Assembly (NCBI GenBank): GCA_010672965.1 | Contig: JAAHFN010000009.1 | Span: 1 to 64,000, forward strand | Direction of reading: 5' to 3' | Source of the DNA: Oscillatoria sp. SIO1A7 | GTDB taxonomy: Bacteria > Cyanobacteriota > Cyanobacteriia > Cyanobacteriales > Laspinemataceae | Length of the DNA: 64,000 nucleotides | Notes under the pieces: generated by a model | The model's database searches: none | What the model was told of the DNA's origin: nothing | What the model saw: only the letters and a program-made list of their open reading frames with translations | Program-made: the position numbers and the translations under genes | Shown: positions 9,901 through 17,840 of the stretch, piece after piece | Position numbering within the stretch: the stretch's first letter is position 1 | Layout of the letters: the number at the start of each line of letters is the position of its first letter

Positions 9901-12900
9901 GTGGAGAAGTAGCGGGACGCTGGGTCGTCAACTCTACCGGCGAATTCGCTCGCTTCTTCCCGGATAATCCTTGGGCGGAAAGCGCGGAAATTCGGATTGA
10001 AATTGATGGAGAAGGAGTCTTGGGGGTAGATGGCGGCATTCTGGATGCGGATGCCAACGGAACTCCCGGAGGCGATATTTCCCATGAGTTTCGGACTACT
10101 TCCATGACCCGAATTCCCGATACCGATGTTTGGGGTTATGTTTACGATTCCTACAGCGATGGCGAGACTCCCACTCCCATTGTCGGGGCGACGATTCGGG
10201 TGGATGGTTTGCCAGAAGCAAGCGCTACTACTGACGAAAACGGGTTCTTTATTTTAGAAGATATGCCCGGGCCAGAGTTCTTCGTCCATATCGATGGCTC
10301 TACGGCGACCAATGCCCCAGCAGGTCGGACTTATCCCACAGTGGGCAAGCCTTTCCACAGCGTTCCCGGCCAGTCGGTTCAGCTCACAAGCGATGGCACG
10401 CCTTTCGATATCTATTTGCCTTCGATGGCTGTGGGAGATTTGGTTTCTTTGAGCGCGACCGAAACCCAATCGGTAGGATTCGGAGCGGCGGGCAAAGCGG
10501 CGTTGCAAGAAATTCTTCCCAATGTTGATGCGGCGGCTTGGGACCGGATGAGCGTTGAGTTTGCTCCTAATAGTGCGGTGGATAAGTCTGGTAAGGCTGC
10601 CACCCAAGCAACGGTGATTCCCGTGCCCGCAGACCGGATTCCTGGACCTCTGCCCCTGGGCATTACGCCTCAGTTGGTGGTGTCGATTCAGGCGCTAAAC
10701 GAAGATGGTTTAGTGAATAATTTTGATACCCCAGCGGCGGTGACTTTCCCGAATGTGGAAGGTCTGGCTCCGGGAGAACAAGGGCAGATTATGTCGTTTA
10801 ACCACGATTCCGGTCGGTGGGAATCGGTGGGAACGGCTACGGTTACTGATGATGGGCTGGCGATCGCCTCCGACCCAGGCGTAGGAATTACCGCTCCCGG
10901 CTGGCACGCCCTAGTTCCGTTCACTGTTGGCGATCCCTACCATCCCGAATTACTAGGCTTGCCGCCCGCTCCCACTGTGGACGTGCCGCCGATACCCGAA
11001 ATTTCGGGAGTACAGGATTACTTTTTCTACGACGATAGCGGCGAGCTAACCCTGTCCTTCGGCAACCGCGCCGACCGCCCAAATCCCAATGAGCATCCAT
11101 CAAGCCATCCAGACAATGCTGGTGCAACGCCAATGATGGTGATTATCGAGGTGGGCGGTACGAACTCTACGAACCAGGATGGTCAGCATGCCGAGGAGTT
11201 TATCGACTTGCCTATTTGGCTTGAAGATGGTGTAGGCGCGTTTGATGTACGACCCGGAGAAAAGACGGACATCAAGATTGATGTCCAAGAACTGATCGGG
11301 AGCACAACAGAGGACGCTCTTTACGGGACTAAGCTAACGATCAAGCTAGCAACCCGGACAGTGGGCGGTGGTTTCGATTTTTTTGATACCCAGGAGATGT
11401 TCGTTTATCGCTATGTAGATGCAGCGGACTCCAACCATGACGACCAAACCCTTGAAATGCTGGATACGGTCAATGATGGTGCTGGCGGAGACAAGAAAGA
11501 ACGTCCTCTAGATTTGAAATTATCTCCAAGCGTCGCAGGAACAACTATACAACTGGACGACCTAACCCATTTCTCTTACAGTTCGGGAGCCAGCTCGGGA
11601 ACCTTTACTTTCGACCCGACGGCAACCCAAGACGATCTCAGCACCACAGTTCGGGTTCGTAAACCGGACGGCGTCCAGGTTGGTCAACTGACTATCGAAG
11701 GAGACGGAATAGGGTCTTCAAATACTGGCGCTCTGGGAATAACGAAGCCCACTGCAGCAGCCTTCGGGTCTAGTCTAAGCTTCCGCAAAGTGACAGCAGA
11801 CGGCCCCGGCGGCCAAGAGGCAACGGAGAATCTGCTGCTGACGAATTTCGGTAAGAAAGCTTTAAGCCTTTCCAAGGTAAGCTTCTCGGGCAGCTCCGCA
11901 ATTAAAGTCGCGCAACCGGCCACGACTGTTCTGGCTCCGGGACAAACGACGCCCTTAGCCGTAACCTTCGACCCGACAGAAAAGGGCGAGCAAGAAGCAA
12001 CCCTGACTATCGAAAACGACGGCAACATACCCTTGTATGAATTCAGGATTGAAGGTGTCGGTCAAAGCGCCGATGGCGACATTGAGGTAACGACTGACAA
12101 TAATAATGTCGGCGGTCTTTCTGTAACGGCTGCACCCCTGACCGTAGCCGAGTTCGCTACGATCGGCAATAGCGGCAATAGCGCCCTGACCGTTCGCGAG
12201 ATTAGCATTAACGATCCTTCCGGCAAAGACCAGTTCTCGATCGCTCGCTTGGCGAATCCCTTGGTGCTGAATCCCGGCGATACATACGATCTGGACGTGA
12301 CCTTTGACGCCAAGTTTGTAGGCTTGCAGCGAGCTGAGATTTCGATTTTCTCCGACGACCCGGATACGCCTATCTTCAGCCAGACTGTGGTGGGAACTGG
12401 CTTGGCCGCTGAGGGCTCGGCCTTGAAATACGGTAAGGATTATGTGGCCATAGACTTGGAATCGGGACCGCCGTTGCGGACTCGCAGTCTGGAGTCTGGG
12501 GAATACGAGTTTTTCCTGCGTCCCAACTCCTCCTACAACCAGGCTGTTTTTGACCCGGATAGCGGCTTGATTTCCCATAATTTCGGGACTACCTCTCGCT
12601 CCGGGCAGCCGACCCATTTGCCAACCTCCGGGTTTGAGGCATCTACAGCGCCGGATAGCGATGGAGATGGCTTGCCCGATGATGTGGAATGGGCGATCGG
12701 TACTAGCCAGTCGTCAAAAGATACCGATAACGACGGAATCGACGATTTTGTCGAAATCCAGCAAAATATAGAGGGTCTCGGTGTTGGCTTCCCCACCGGC
12801 ATTATCGCTAGCTTGAACTTGCCCCCGGGTGGGGTTTCCGAACAAGTAGTGCCGGAAGGAGAACATCTCTATGTGGCAACCGGCGGCCACGGCTTGGCAA

Positions 12901-14630
12901 TTGTCGATAGCAGCGAGCCTAACAATCCCATCCAGTTAGGCCAAATCGACTTAGACGGCTATGCCTACGATGTCGGGGTTGACTCCAACCTACAGATAGC
13001 AGCGGTGGCAACTTCGACGGGCCTGGAACTGGTGGATATCTCCGATCCGAACGAACCCAAGCTCAAGCAAACCGTTTCCGGTGCTGCCCGAGAAGTTGAG
13101 GTGGCCAACGGTCTGGCCTATGCAGCCAATCGCACTTCTTTCAAGGTTGTCAACTTAGAGAATGGAGCTGTCATCCAAAACTTGACTCTACCCGGGACTG
13201 GCTCGATTACGGGTTTGGCTCGCGAAGGCACCGAGCTTTATGCTTATGTGAGCCGATTTCCAAACAGCACGCTATCGGTTATTGACATTTCTGCTGCTGC
13301 CACGGGAGGAGCGACGCTATTAGGTTCCGTGGGTGGCCTCAACAGCACTACTGTTAACCGGATCTTTGCCAGCGACGATACGGTATGGCTGCCAGGGGGA
13401 GGAATACATACTGTCGATGTCAGCGACCCCAGCAATCCACAGCGCATCCGACGGTCTGACAGCGCTCTTGCGGCGCGGAGCATTGCTCTCAACGGACCGC
13501 AGCAAAACCTAGGGGTACTGGCAGCGGATTTCCGTGCCTTTGTTGAGGTGTACGATACGAGCGACCCGAACAATACCAACTCAGACGACTTGCTCCAGCG
13601 CTTCCCGCTTTCGAGTAACCCTTACGATGTGGCGATCGGCCGAGGGATAGCTTATGTGGGCACCGAAAACGGATTGGAAGTTTTGAATTACAGCCCCTTC
13701 GATACGGAAGGGAAGCCGCCAACTCCAGTAACCATAGCCAGTCCTCTGACCGGAGCCGAACTGGTTGCCGGAGCGAGCCTTGCTGTTAGCATCGATGCTG
13801 AAGATGATTTCCAATTAAGCCATGTGGAACTCTTGGCCAATGGAGAAACAATCGCCCAAGATGTCTCTTATCCCTTCGACTTTATAACCACAGTTCCAGA
13901 ATTCAATCTGGAGGATACCGCCTATAACCTCCAAGTCCGGGCTTTCGATACTGCTGGCAATAGCACCTTATCTAATACCCTGGTTTGGAATATCTTAGAT
14001 CCCAATGACGAAACACCGCCGACAGCTTCTATTACCAGCAACATAGCTGGCAACCGAGTAGAAGTTGGCGAGCGGATTCAGATTGATGCGGACGTACAGG
14101 ATGATGTAGCAGTAAGCAATGTAGAACTATTGGTGAATGGCGAGGTAGCGGATAACGATGTTTCTGCGCCCTTCGAGTTCGTAACTGTAGCTCCAGAGAT
14201 CGCTCCCGGAGCCGAGACTTTAGAGGTACGAGTCCGGGCGACGGATACCGGCGGCAATACTACCGAGTCCAACGTGTTGGCCTGGAATCTGTTTGTTCCC
14301 GACTTGGAGCCGCCCACAATATCGATTAGCGATCGCGCGGTTGATAGCGACCCATTCAATGCTGGCCTTCAGGTCGCTCCACTAGATTCAGTACCAATTC
14401 GCCTTGATGCTTCTGATAATGTCGGCATCGGCGGTCTGGAACTATTAGTAGATGGGCAAGTGGTAGCAACTAACAACTCGGATTCGTTAGAGTACAACGT
14501 TACCGCTCCCGACGTTCTCACGGGAACGGTGATTCTCAATGTGCAAGGACGAGCAACCGATACTAACGGCAATACCGCTCTCTCTGACGAACGGAACTTT
14601 GTCGTTCACCGGCTCTTTACTCCCTTCTAA
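6963..14630 (+). CDS. Giant multidomain surface/secreted protein (DUF4114, Ig-like, TSP3, LVIVD)
   Basis: 2555 residues. In order: an N-terminal segment with a duplicated 13-residue unit (FVGPT...SP, about residues 35-62); a PPPPP linker; a DUF4114-like domain (about 95-270) ending with its hallmark DRDYNDIIFRV; six Ig-like repeats of about 100 residues (310-930) sharing DGSFSLDRAKLEEIAG and LDTAAP motifs; a Big_5-like domain (936-1050); a carboxypeptidase-regulatory-like domain (1053-1153); two choice-of-anchor/HYDIN-like domains (about 1586-1812); a thrombospondin-3-type calcium motif DSDGDGLPDD and DTDNDGIDD (about 1896-1932); an LVIVD-type beta-propeller (about 1956-2243); and three bacterial Ig domains (2252-2549). 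No N-terminal signal peptide, catalytic site or C-terminal sorting signal was recognised. Adhesin, biofilm or sheath roles are inferred from architecture. Confidence 0.85.
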   Translation: MDIFSHQSSNFPLPVPPGIASDSLGLDPENAQYGYFVGPTALNSPVGDFVGPTVIDSPENLSEQPISITGNSPPPPPRGRSALSPVNPFESGLVEVGDTGQVTFDFLNDGGHYKGEVAVFNIEGMGNLALDSSAFVEEALRRSLSGNSDDPEGYIVISDPVEKAREDFSFDGFYPNQGEYLGPKTFQLTPGGEYGLLQVPNGTVQEAFDAFSNGVGPQGDKQPLFSMATANPNDAFHVGQIADVTGDSTVFVMEDKRVDTGSDRDYNDIIFRVAGARITAPNIKTVINPNLDWTDTPEGQAFFAEVQPPAIEVALGTDTGTDNTDSLTSEVTVVGTVSTTGEIASVRAGLDNMPVADFLEVKDLLGADGSFSLDRAKLEEIAGAALADGAHSLYLQSVDDKGNISDFFKLSFELDTAAPVITGAIADDTGVSNSDGITASPAIAGSVTGESTSFEVSLDGENFTTVALEDDGSFALDRSELETVAGAGLLDGNTTVYLKAGDAAGNESSSEISFTLDSANPALTFSENLANAVLVPGSRLAGTANGTGSDLVFLSYAFEGVNEEVSIELGDSGDFEKELDLTTVPQGAQTLIVKAIDRAGNETVSSYSVTVEAALDTTAPEIDVQVQDTGELGDSITSVARVEGQIVDTSDIKEIRVGLDTAPEAELQDITAEAWNDGRLVLDAAKLQEIAGGDLPDGDHVIQLEATDIHDNTSTVEIPFTLDTAEPVVNLAQSLDNALLPGSRISGNASDNAGSGVVELSYRIGDLPEVTVEADETGAFDVELDLSQVANGQQSLTIIATDKAGNVSTQVFPVQVGPVLPPSVDHPPEIEVSLVNDTGESDSDLITSDPSVNGRVSDSGEVAWLRVGLDDMAEADFVDVAVEADGSWSLDRAQLEAIYGDTLPTGSRVLRFQAADENGNISSIKDFAFTLEPRPLEIVEISPALTEEHVSLDREVLIRFSAPVNPDTVSSENLKVIALGGEVAGRWVVNSTGEFARFFPDNPWAESAEIRIEIDGEGVLGVDGGILDADANGTPGGDISHEFRTTSMTRIPDTDVWGYVYDSYSDGETPTPIVGATIRVDGLPEASATTDENGFFILEDMPGPEFFVHIDGSTATNAPAGRTYPTVGKPFHSVPGQSVQLTSDGTPFDIYLPSMAVGDLVSLSATETQSVGFGAAGKAALQEILPNVDAAAWDRMSVEFAPNSAVDKSGKAATQATVIPVPADRIPGPLPLGITPQLVVSIQALNEDGLVNNFDTPAAVTFPNVEGLAPGEQGQIMSFNHDSGRWESVGTATVTDDGLAIASDPGVGITAPGWHALVPFTVGDPYHPELLGLPPAPTVDVPPIPEISGVQDYFFYDDSGELTLSFGNRADRPNPNEHPSSHPDNAGATPMMVIIEVGGTNSTNQDGQHAEEFIDLPIWLEDGVGAFDVRPGEKTDIKIDVQELIGSTTEDALYGTKLTIKLATRTVGGGFDFFDTQEMFVYRYVDAADSNHDDQTLEMLDTVNDGAGGDKKERPLDLKLSPSVAGTTIQLDDLTHFSYSSGASSGTFTFDPTATQDDLSTTVRVRKPDGVQVGQLTIEGDGIGSSNTGALGITKPTAAAFGSSLSFRKVTADGPGGQEATENLLLTNFGKKALSLSKVSFSGSSAIKVAQPATTVLAPGQTTPLAVTFDPTEKGEQEATLTIENDGNIPLYEFRIEGVGQSADGDIEVTTDNNNVGGLSVTAAPLTVAEFATIGNSGNSALTVREISINDPSGKDQFSIARLANPLVLNPGDTYDLDVTFDAKFVGLQRAEISIFSDDPDTPIFSQTVVGTGLAAEGSALKYGKDYVAIDLESGPPLRTRSLESGEYEFFLRPNSSYNQAVFDPDSGLISHNFGTTSRSGQPTHLPTSGFEASTAPDSDGDGLPDDVEWAIGTSQSSKDTDNDGIDDFVEIQQNIEGLGVGFPTGIIASLNLPPGGVSEQVVPEGEHLYVATGGHGLAIVDSSEPNNPIQLGQIDLDGYAYDVGVDSNLQIAAVATSTGLELVDISDPNEPKLKQTVSGAAREVEVANGLAYAANRTSFKVVNLENGAVIQNLTLPGTGSITGLAREGTELYAYVSRFPNSTLSVIDISAAATGGATLLGSVGGLNSTTVNRIFASDDTVWLPGGGIHTVDVSDPSNPQRIRRSDSALAARSIALNGPQQNLGVLAADFRAFVEVYDTSDPNNTNSDDLLQRFPLSSNPYDVAIGRGIAYVGTENGLEVLNYSPFDTEGKPPTPVTIASPLTGAELVAGASLAVSIDAEDDFQLSHVELLANGETIAQDVSYPFDFITTVPEFNLEDTAYNLQVRAFDTAGNSTLSNTLVWNILDPNDETPPTASITSNIAGNRVEVGERIQIDADVQDDVAVSNVELLVNGEVADNDVSAPFEFVTVAPEIAPGAETLEVRVRATDTGGNTTESNVLAWNLFVPDLEPPTISISDRAVDSDPFNAGLQVAPLDSVPIRLDASDNVGIGGLELLVDGQVVATNNSDSLEYNVTAPDVLTGTVILNVQGRATDTNGNTALSDERNFVVHRLFTPF

Positions 14631-14707
14631 CGGTTAGATTGGCTTTCTCTGTAGGACGGGCGTCTCGCCTGTCCTGCAACTATGCCAGTCTTAAAGGCCG
14701 CGACAAT

Positions 14708-14887
14708 TTATATCAAGTCCGGTTAATTACACATAAATAGCGTAGGGGCGGTGCCCCCGTGCCCGCCCCGGGAGCGTCTGGGGCGGCCGGGGGCGGACGG
14801 GGCGACTCTCGCATTGGGAGACGCTATGCGATCGCTCTTGGGATTGCCCCTACGCTATTTATAAGCATTTAACCGGATTTAATATTA
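14708..14887. mobile_element. Family-D inverted-repeat element (TTATATCAAGTCCGG ends)
   Basis: The left end TTATATCAAGTCCGGTTAA and the right end TTAACCGGATTTAATAT are imperfect inverted repeats. Inside are a second inverted pair (AATAGCGTAGGGGC and GCCCCTACGCTATT) and a G+C-rich centre. A second full copy lies at 40143-40277, and right-end fragments at about 95-110 and 15485-15505. Confidence 0.7.
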
Positions 14888-14924
14888 GAACGATAGAGCT
14901 AAGACTCAGAAACCTCAGAAACCT

Positions 14925-15178
14925 CAGAAACCCGGTTTTTTCGACAATACCTTCGCCAAAATGCACCCAACACCTTATAGCGTTTCTCAAATAAGTGTAA
15001 TAAACGATAGGGTAGGGGCGACAGCATCCCCCTTGACCATTTTTGCTGTATAACGGGAATTTCGGTATTGGGATGCTTCGCCCAGAAACCTTACATCAAT
15101 TTGAGAACCGCTATACTTGGGGGGATCCGACCCTGCGGAAAATAGGCGTTGGTATTGTTTGAAAAACCGGGTTTCTCG
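14925..15178. mobile_element. Family-E element with a family-A element nested inside
   Basis: The outer ends CAGAAACCCGGTTTTTTCGA...CAATACCTTCGCCA and GCGTTGGTATTGTTTGAAAA...CCGGGTTTCT match the family-E ends at 3174-3494. A complete 140-bp family-A element occupies 14976-15115. This is a nested insertion with no coding capacity. Confidence 0.7.
14976..15115. mobile_element. Family-A element (TATAGCGTTTCTCAAAT ends), copy 1
   Basis: 140 bp bounded by TATAGCGTTTCTCAAATAAG and ATCAATTTGAGAACCGCTATA. The core carries GTAGGGGCGACAGCATCCCC on one side and GGGATGCTTCGCCC on the other. It has no ORF. The TA at each end suggests an IS630/mariner-like non-autonomous element, but no transposase is in the window. 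Confidence 0.8.
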
Positions 15179-15217
15179 GGCTTCTAAAAAACCGGTTTTC
15201 TACGATTTTGTAAGTAA

Positions 15218-15357
15218 TATAGCGTTTCTCAAATTGCTGTAAGGTGTCTGGGGCGAAGCATCCCAATACGGTAATTACCGTTACACAGCCGAGATTGTCG
15301 CTCGCGATGCTGTCGCCCCTACGTTTGTTTTATTACACTTATTTGAGAAAGGCTATA
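15218..15357. mobile_element. Family-A element, copy 2 (inverted)
   Basis: TATAGCGTTTCTCAAATTGC at the left and TTATTTGAGAAAGGCTATA at the right, 140 bp, in the opposite orientation to copy 1. It sits 103 bp from copy 1. The core has GGGGCGAAGCATCCC and GATGCTGTCGCCCC. Confidence 0.8.
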
Positions 15358-15395
15358 TCATGTCGGTTTGAATGCCCCAAAAAAAAGTCAATTCT

Positions 15396-15460
15396 GCGTA
15401 GGACGGGCTTCCGAAAAGTCCCTCCAGCTCTAAGGGACTTTTCGGAAGCCCGTCCTACGC
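15396..15460. repeat. Perfect 27-bp palindrome
   Basis: GCGTAGGACGGGCTTCCG and the following bases to 15422 are exactly complementary to 15434-15460 around an 11-base loop. It shares the GTAGGACGGGC arm with the palindrome at 61744-61809. It is a strong hairpin in RNA but lacks a U-run. Confidence 0.85.
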
Positions 15461-15663
15461 GAGATTCTAAATTTTTTCTGTGGGTATTTAACCAGACTTG
15501 ATATAAGGGGCCAGGTATAATGTTTTCCTGCCAACATTTTTGGTGCCAGCAAATCTGCTGGCCGGGGATCCAGTAATGGCGGCCACAGTTGTAAGATTAG
15601 GCTATAGGACAGTCCAGAAACTCCAGAAAATGCAGAAGATACAAAAAATTTTTGCCTTCAATG

Positions 15664-15692
15664 TTGAAGTTTGAGGAAAACCGTGCTACTAT
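15664..15692 (+). promoter_or_regulatory. Candidate sigma-70 promoter
   Basis: TTGAAG at 15664-15669 and TACTAT at 15687-15692 are separated by 17 bp, the ideal spacing for group 1 sigma factors. No coding ORF follows; the downstream sequence folds into hairpins, which suggests a non-coding transcript. Confidence 0.4.
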
Positions 15693-15990
15693 GCATCTAT
15701 AGCTCCCTAGCTAAGGGGTGCATAAAAAGGGGCCACGGCTGGCCGCGACCCCATAACTTACCAGTCAAAGCAAACATTCGTTAGGAGGTTTTCAATCAAA
15801 AAGATTTCTCCCTTAAAAAAACCGAGCTGCTACGGTAAGCCTTGGACATTGGGCAACAAGTCCTTTGGCCTACTCCAATAGCTAGCCCGGGTCGGGAAGA
15901 TAGCCCACCCCAAAGTACCGCCGATTTCGCACCCTGTCGCGGCAGCGGGTGGGTTTTCCCTTGGGAGAAATTCGCTCTTTTTTTAGCACT
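15691..15990 (+). ncRNA. Candidate structured non-coding RNA
   Basis: No family recognised with certainty. Successive stems are visible: ATGCATC/GGTGCAT (15691-15723), a GC-rich hairpin GGGGccaCGGC...GCCGcgaCCCC (15729-15752), and a long-range helix between GATTTCTCCC (near 15801) and GGGAGAAATTC (near 15962), enclosing hairpins such as GTAAGCCTTGGAC...GTCCTTTGGCCTAC and CCCACCC/GGGTGGG. A T-run (CTTTTTTT) follows near 15975. The enclosed length of about 170 nt is 6S-like, but the branched fold does not fit 6S well. On the minus strand a short stretch resembles the 3' core of c-di-AMP riboswitches, though other core motifs are missing. Confidence 0.35.
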
Positions 15991-16123
15991 GGCCTTAATT
16001 CGGGACAAGGAGACTGGGAGACCGGGGGACATGGCGACTTTCGGGACTTTCAGGACTTTCGGGATATGGTCGGGCGCGATCTCTGCGATCGCCATTAATT
16101 GTTTCCCAGGCCGCTAACAATTA

Positions 16124-16392
16124 CAGGACTTACGCAACGACAAAGTGCGATCGGGGCGCAAAGACGCTATGGGCGATCGCGCAGGCTCGGCCAAGGGAGC
16201 ATTTCACTTTTGTATGTTGCCGCCTAACGCCTATAGGCGTAAGCCCCGCCTCCGCTCGCGGCTGGCGCGACTACACAAACTCTCGCCCTTAAGGGCTCTC
16301 CGTTGCAAAATTGAAATGCTCCCTCGGCCAACGCGATCGCTCGCTTGGGAATTGCCCCTACAAATAGGTACGAACAGTTTGCGTAAGTTCTG
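16124..16392. mobile_element. Family-C element interrupted by a family-B element
   Basis: The outer ends CAGGACTTACGC and GCGTAAGTTCTG are family-C termini. A 129-bp family-B element sits inside at 16195-16323, flanked by a perfect TCGGCCAA duplication. The nested order shows family B moved after this family-C copy was in place. Confidence 0.85.
16195..16323. mobile_element. Family-B MITE-like element with 8-bp target duplication
   Basis: It begins GGGAGCATTTCAC and ends GAAATGCTCCC as terminal inverted repeats. The directly flanking 16187-16194 and 16324-16331 are both TCGGCCAA, an 8-bp target-site duplication. The interior CTATAGGCGTAAGCC and GGCTGGCGCGACTACACAAA recur in the copies at 17825 and 30113. 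It has no coding capacity. Confidence 0.9.
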
Positions 16393-16745
16393 AATTATTG
16401 ATTGGTAAAATGGGGTTGCTCTTGCGAAGACGCGCAGTTTGTTTATAGGTGTTTTGCCTATGACCGGCCTATCAACCCTGTTAAGGTTTAGGAATAATTA
16501 AAATTAGCCATAACTAGCAAAATAGATTTTTGCTTTTGGGCGAGTCCAAGCCAGAATTGGAATGCTACCGAGGAATGGCTTGCGCCTATAGGTAGGTATC
16601 GGGCATCGGCGTGCAAAATTGAAATGCTCTCAAGGCGATTCGCAAAAATAGCTAATTTGTGAATGCTTAAGGGCAAGGGCAGGCCAGCTTAAATTAGGGC
16701 GATCGCTCTCTAATTGCCGAGGCTCGAAAAGCAAATTCACCTAGA

Positions 16746-16886
16746 TATAGCATTTCTCAAATAAACGTACCGAAGGAAACGTAGGGGCGACAGCATCCCC
16801 CTTGACCATCTCGGCCGTAGAACGGTAACCCCCGTAATGGGATGCGCGGGCCCCAGAGACCTCACATCAATTTGAGAAACGCTATA
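16746..16886. mobile_element. Family-A element, copy 3
   Basis: TATAGCATTTCTCAAATAAA to ATTTGAGAAACGCTATA with the same core as the other copies. The rest of 16393-16745 shows a degenerate family-B right end (GCAAAATTGAAATGCT near 16610) and no gene. Positions 16887-17274 are the AT-rich leader of the next gene. Confidence 0.8.
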
Positions 16887-17274
16887 GCGCGATCGCATTT
16901 TAGCTTTTGTTTTTTGAAGCGAAAAATTGATTGGAAAATGTTATTGATTTTCGCATTATCAGATATTATAGATTATCTCATATTCTATTGACAATCGACT
17001 AGGACACCAGACCGCATATCCCTCGTCTGTTTTTTTCAGTCGGACTTTATATTGCATTGGGTTTTCTTAGCAGTTCTGCTGCTGTCATTATACAGTAAGC
17101 GATCGCTCCTGGACTGTGACAGGGGCAATTTTCATCGATCGCGGTATAGCGAGATCGGGGGCGGGGGCGGGGCGATCGCTAAAATTCTCAAGCACACCGA
17201 GGCTGGCATAAACATACCCCTATCCTTCTATTGACCAGTGCTAAGATTAAATTAATTGCAAATTTATTGCTAAT

Positions 17275-17529
17275 ATGGCCACGATAGACATGAGTAGCGA
17301 TATTCAGTCTCTTTCGAGTTTCAAGCACAATACATCTGAATTTATCGAACAGATGAAAGAAACCCGCAAGCCCATTGTTATAACTGTAAATGGCAAGGCT
17401 GAATTGGTCGTCCAAGATGCCACGTCTTACCAAAAGTTGCTAGACGCTATGGAATATTTAGAAGCGATCGCAGGTATTAAAGAAAGATTGGCCGATGCGA
17501 ACGCCGATCGCACTCGTTCCTTAGCATAA
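17275..17529 (+). CDS. Phd/YefM-family antitoxin
   Basis: 84 residues. The N-terminal half (SSDIQSLSSFKHNTSEFIEQ, then RKPIVITVNGKAELVVQD) is the Phd/YefM DNA-binding fold, and the C-terminal tail (LLDAMEYLEAIAGIKERLA) is the flexible toxin-neutralising segment. Such antitoxins bind their own operator and wrap a RelE/ParE toxin. The partner gene starts 25 bp downstream but is broken by frameshifts and an inserted repeat, so this antitoxin may now be solitary. Confidence 0.85.
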   Translation: MATIDMSSDIQSLSSFKHNTSEFIEQMKETRKPIVITVNGKAELVVQDATSYQKLLDAMEYLEAIAGIKERLADANADRTRSLA

Positions 17530-17554
17530 TTTCAACAAGCAATGCAACAAAAAC

Positions 17555-17840
17555 ATGGTATTTCAAGTTAAACTAAGTCGTAAAGCAGAAATTGAGATTG
17601 AGACAGCTTACGAATGGGTTAAAACAAGGAAACCCTGACTATGCAGATCGGTATTTTCGAGATTTGATGAATAAGCTGGCAACCCTACAAGAAAAACCTC
17701 GGCGATATGCTTTAGCCATAGAAAACGATGTCTTTCCTGAAGAGGTTAGACAGTTTCTATACCGCCAAAAAAGCAGCCGTTTATCGTATTCTGTTTGTGA
17801 TTCGGGGCGATACTGTATATATACGGGAGCATTTCAATTT
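17555..17840 (+). pseudogene. ParE/RelE-family toxin, frameshifted and truncated
   Basis: The start ATG at 17555 gives MVFQVKLSRKAEIEIETAYE and runs into TGA after TRKP. The reading continues one frame over as NPDYADRYFRDLMNKLATLQ, then shifts again near 17764 to KAAVYRILFVIRGDTVYI. Together these make a normal ParE-like toxin of about 90 residues. The C-terminus is cut at 17825 by a family-B element, whose sequence replaces the natural last residues. Two shifts plus an insertion indicate a dead toxin. Confidence 0.8.

Noticed and set aside
11955-12617. 220-residue minus-strand ORF
   Set aside because: Antisense to the giant gene; no recognisable domain and no start signal.
15244-15501. 85-residue ORF in the repeat nest
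   Set aside because: It translates a family-A element and the 27-bp palindrome.
15691-15990. tmRNA or RNase P RNA
   Set aside because: No tag-peptide frame or TTCGA arm for tmRNA and no GAGGAAAGTCC motif for RNase P RNA, so only a generic structured-RNA call is made.
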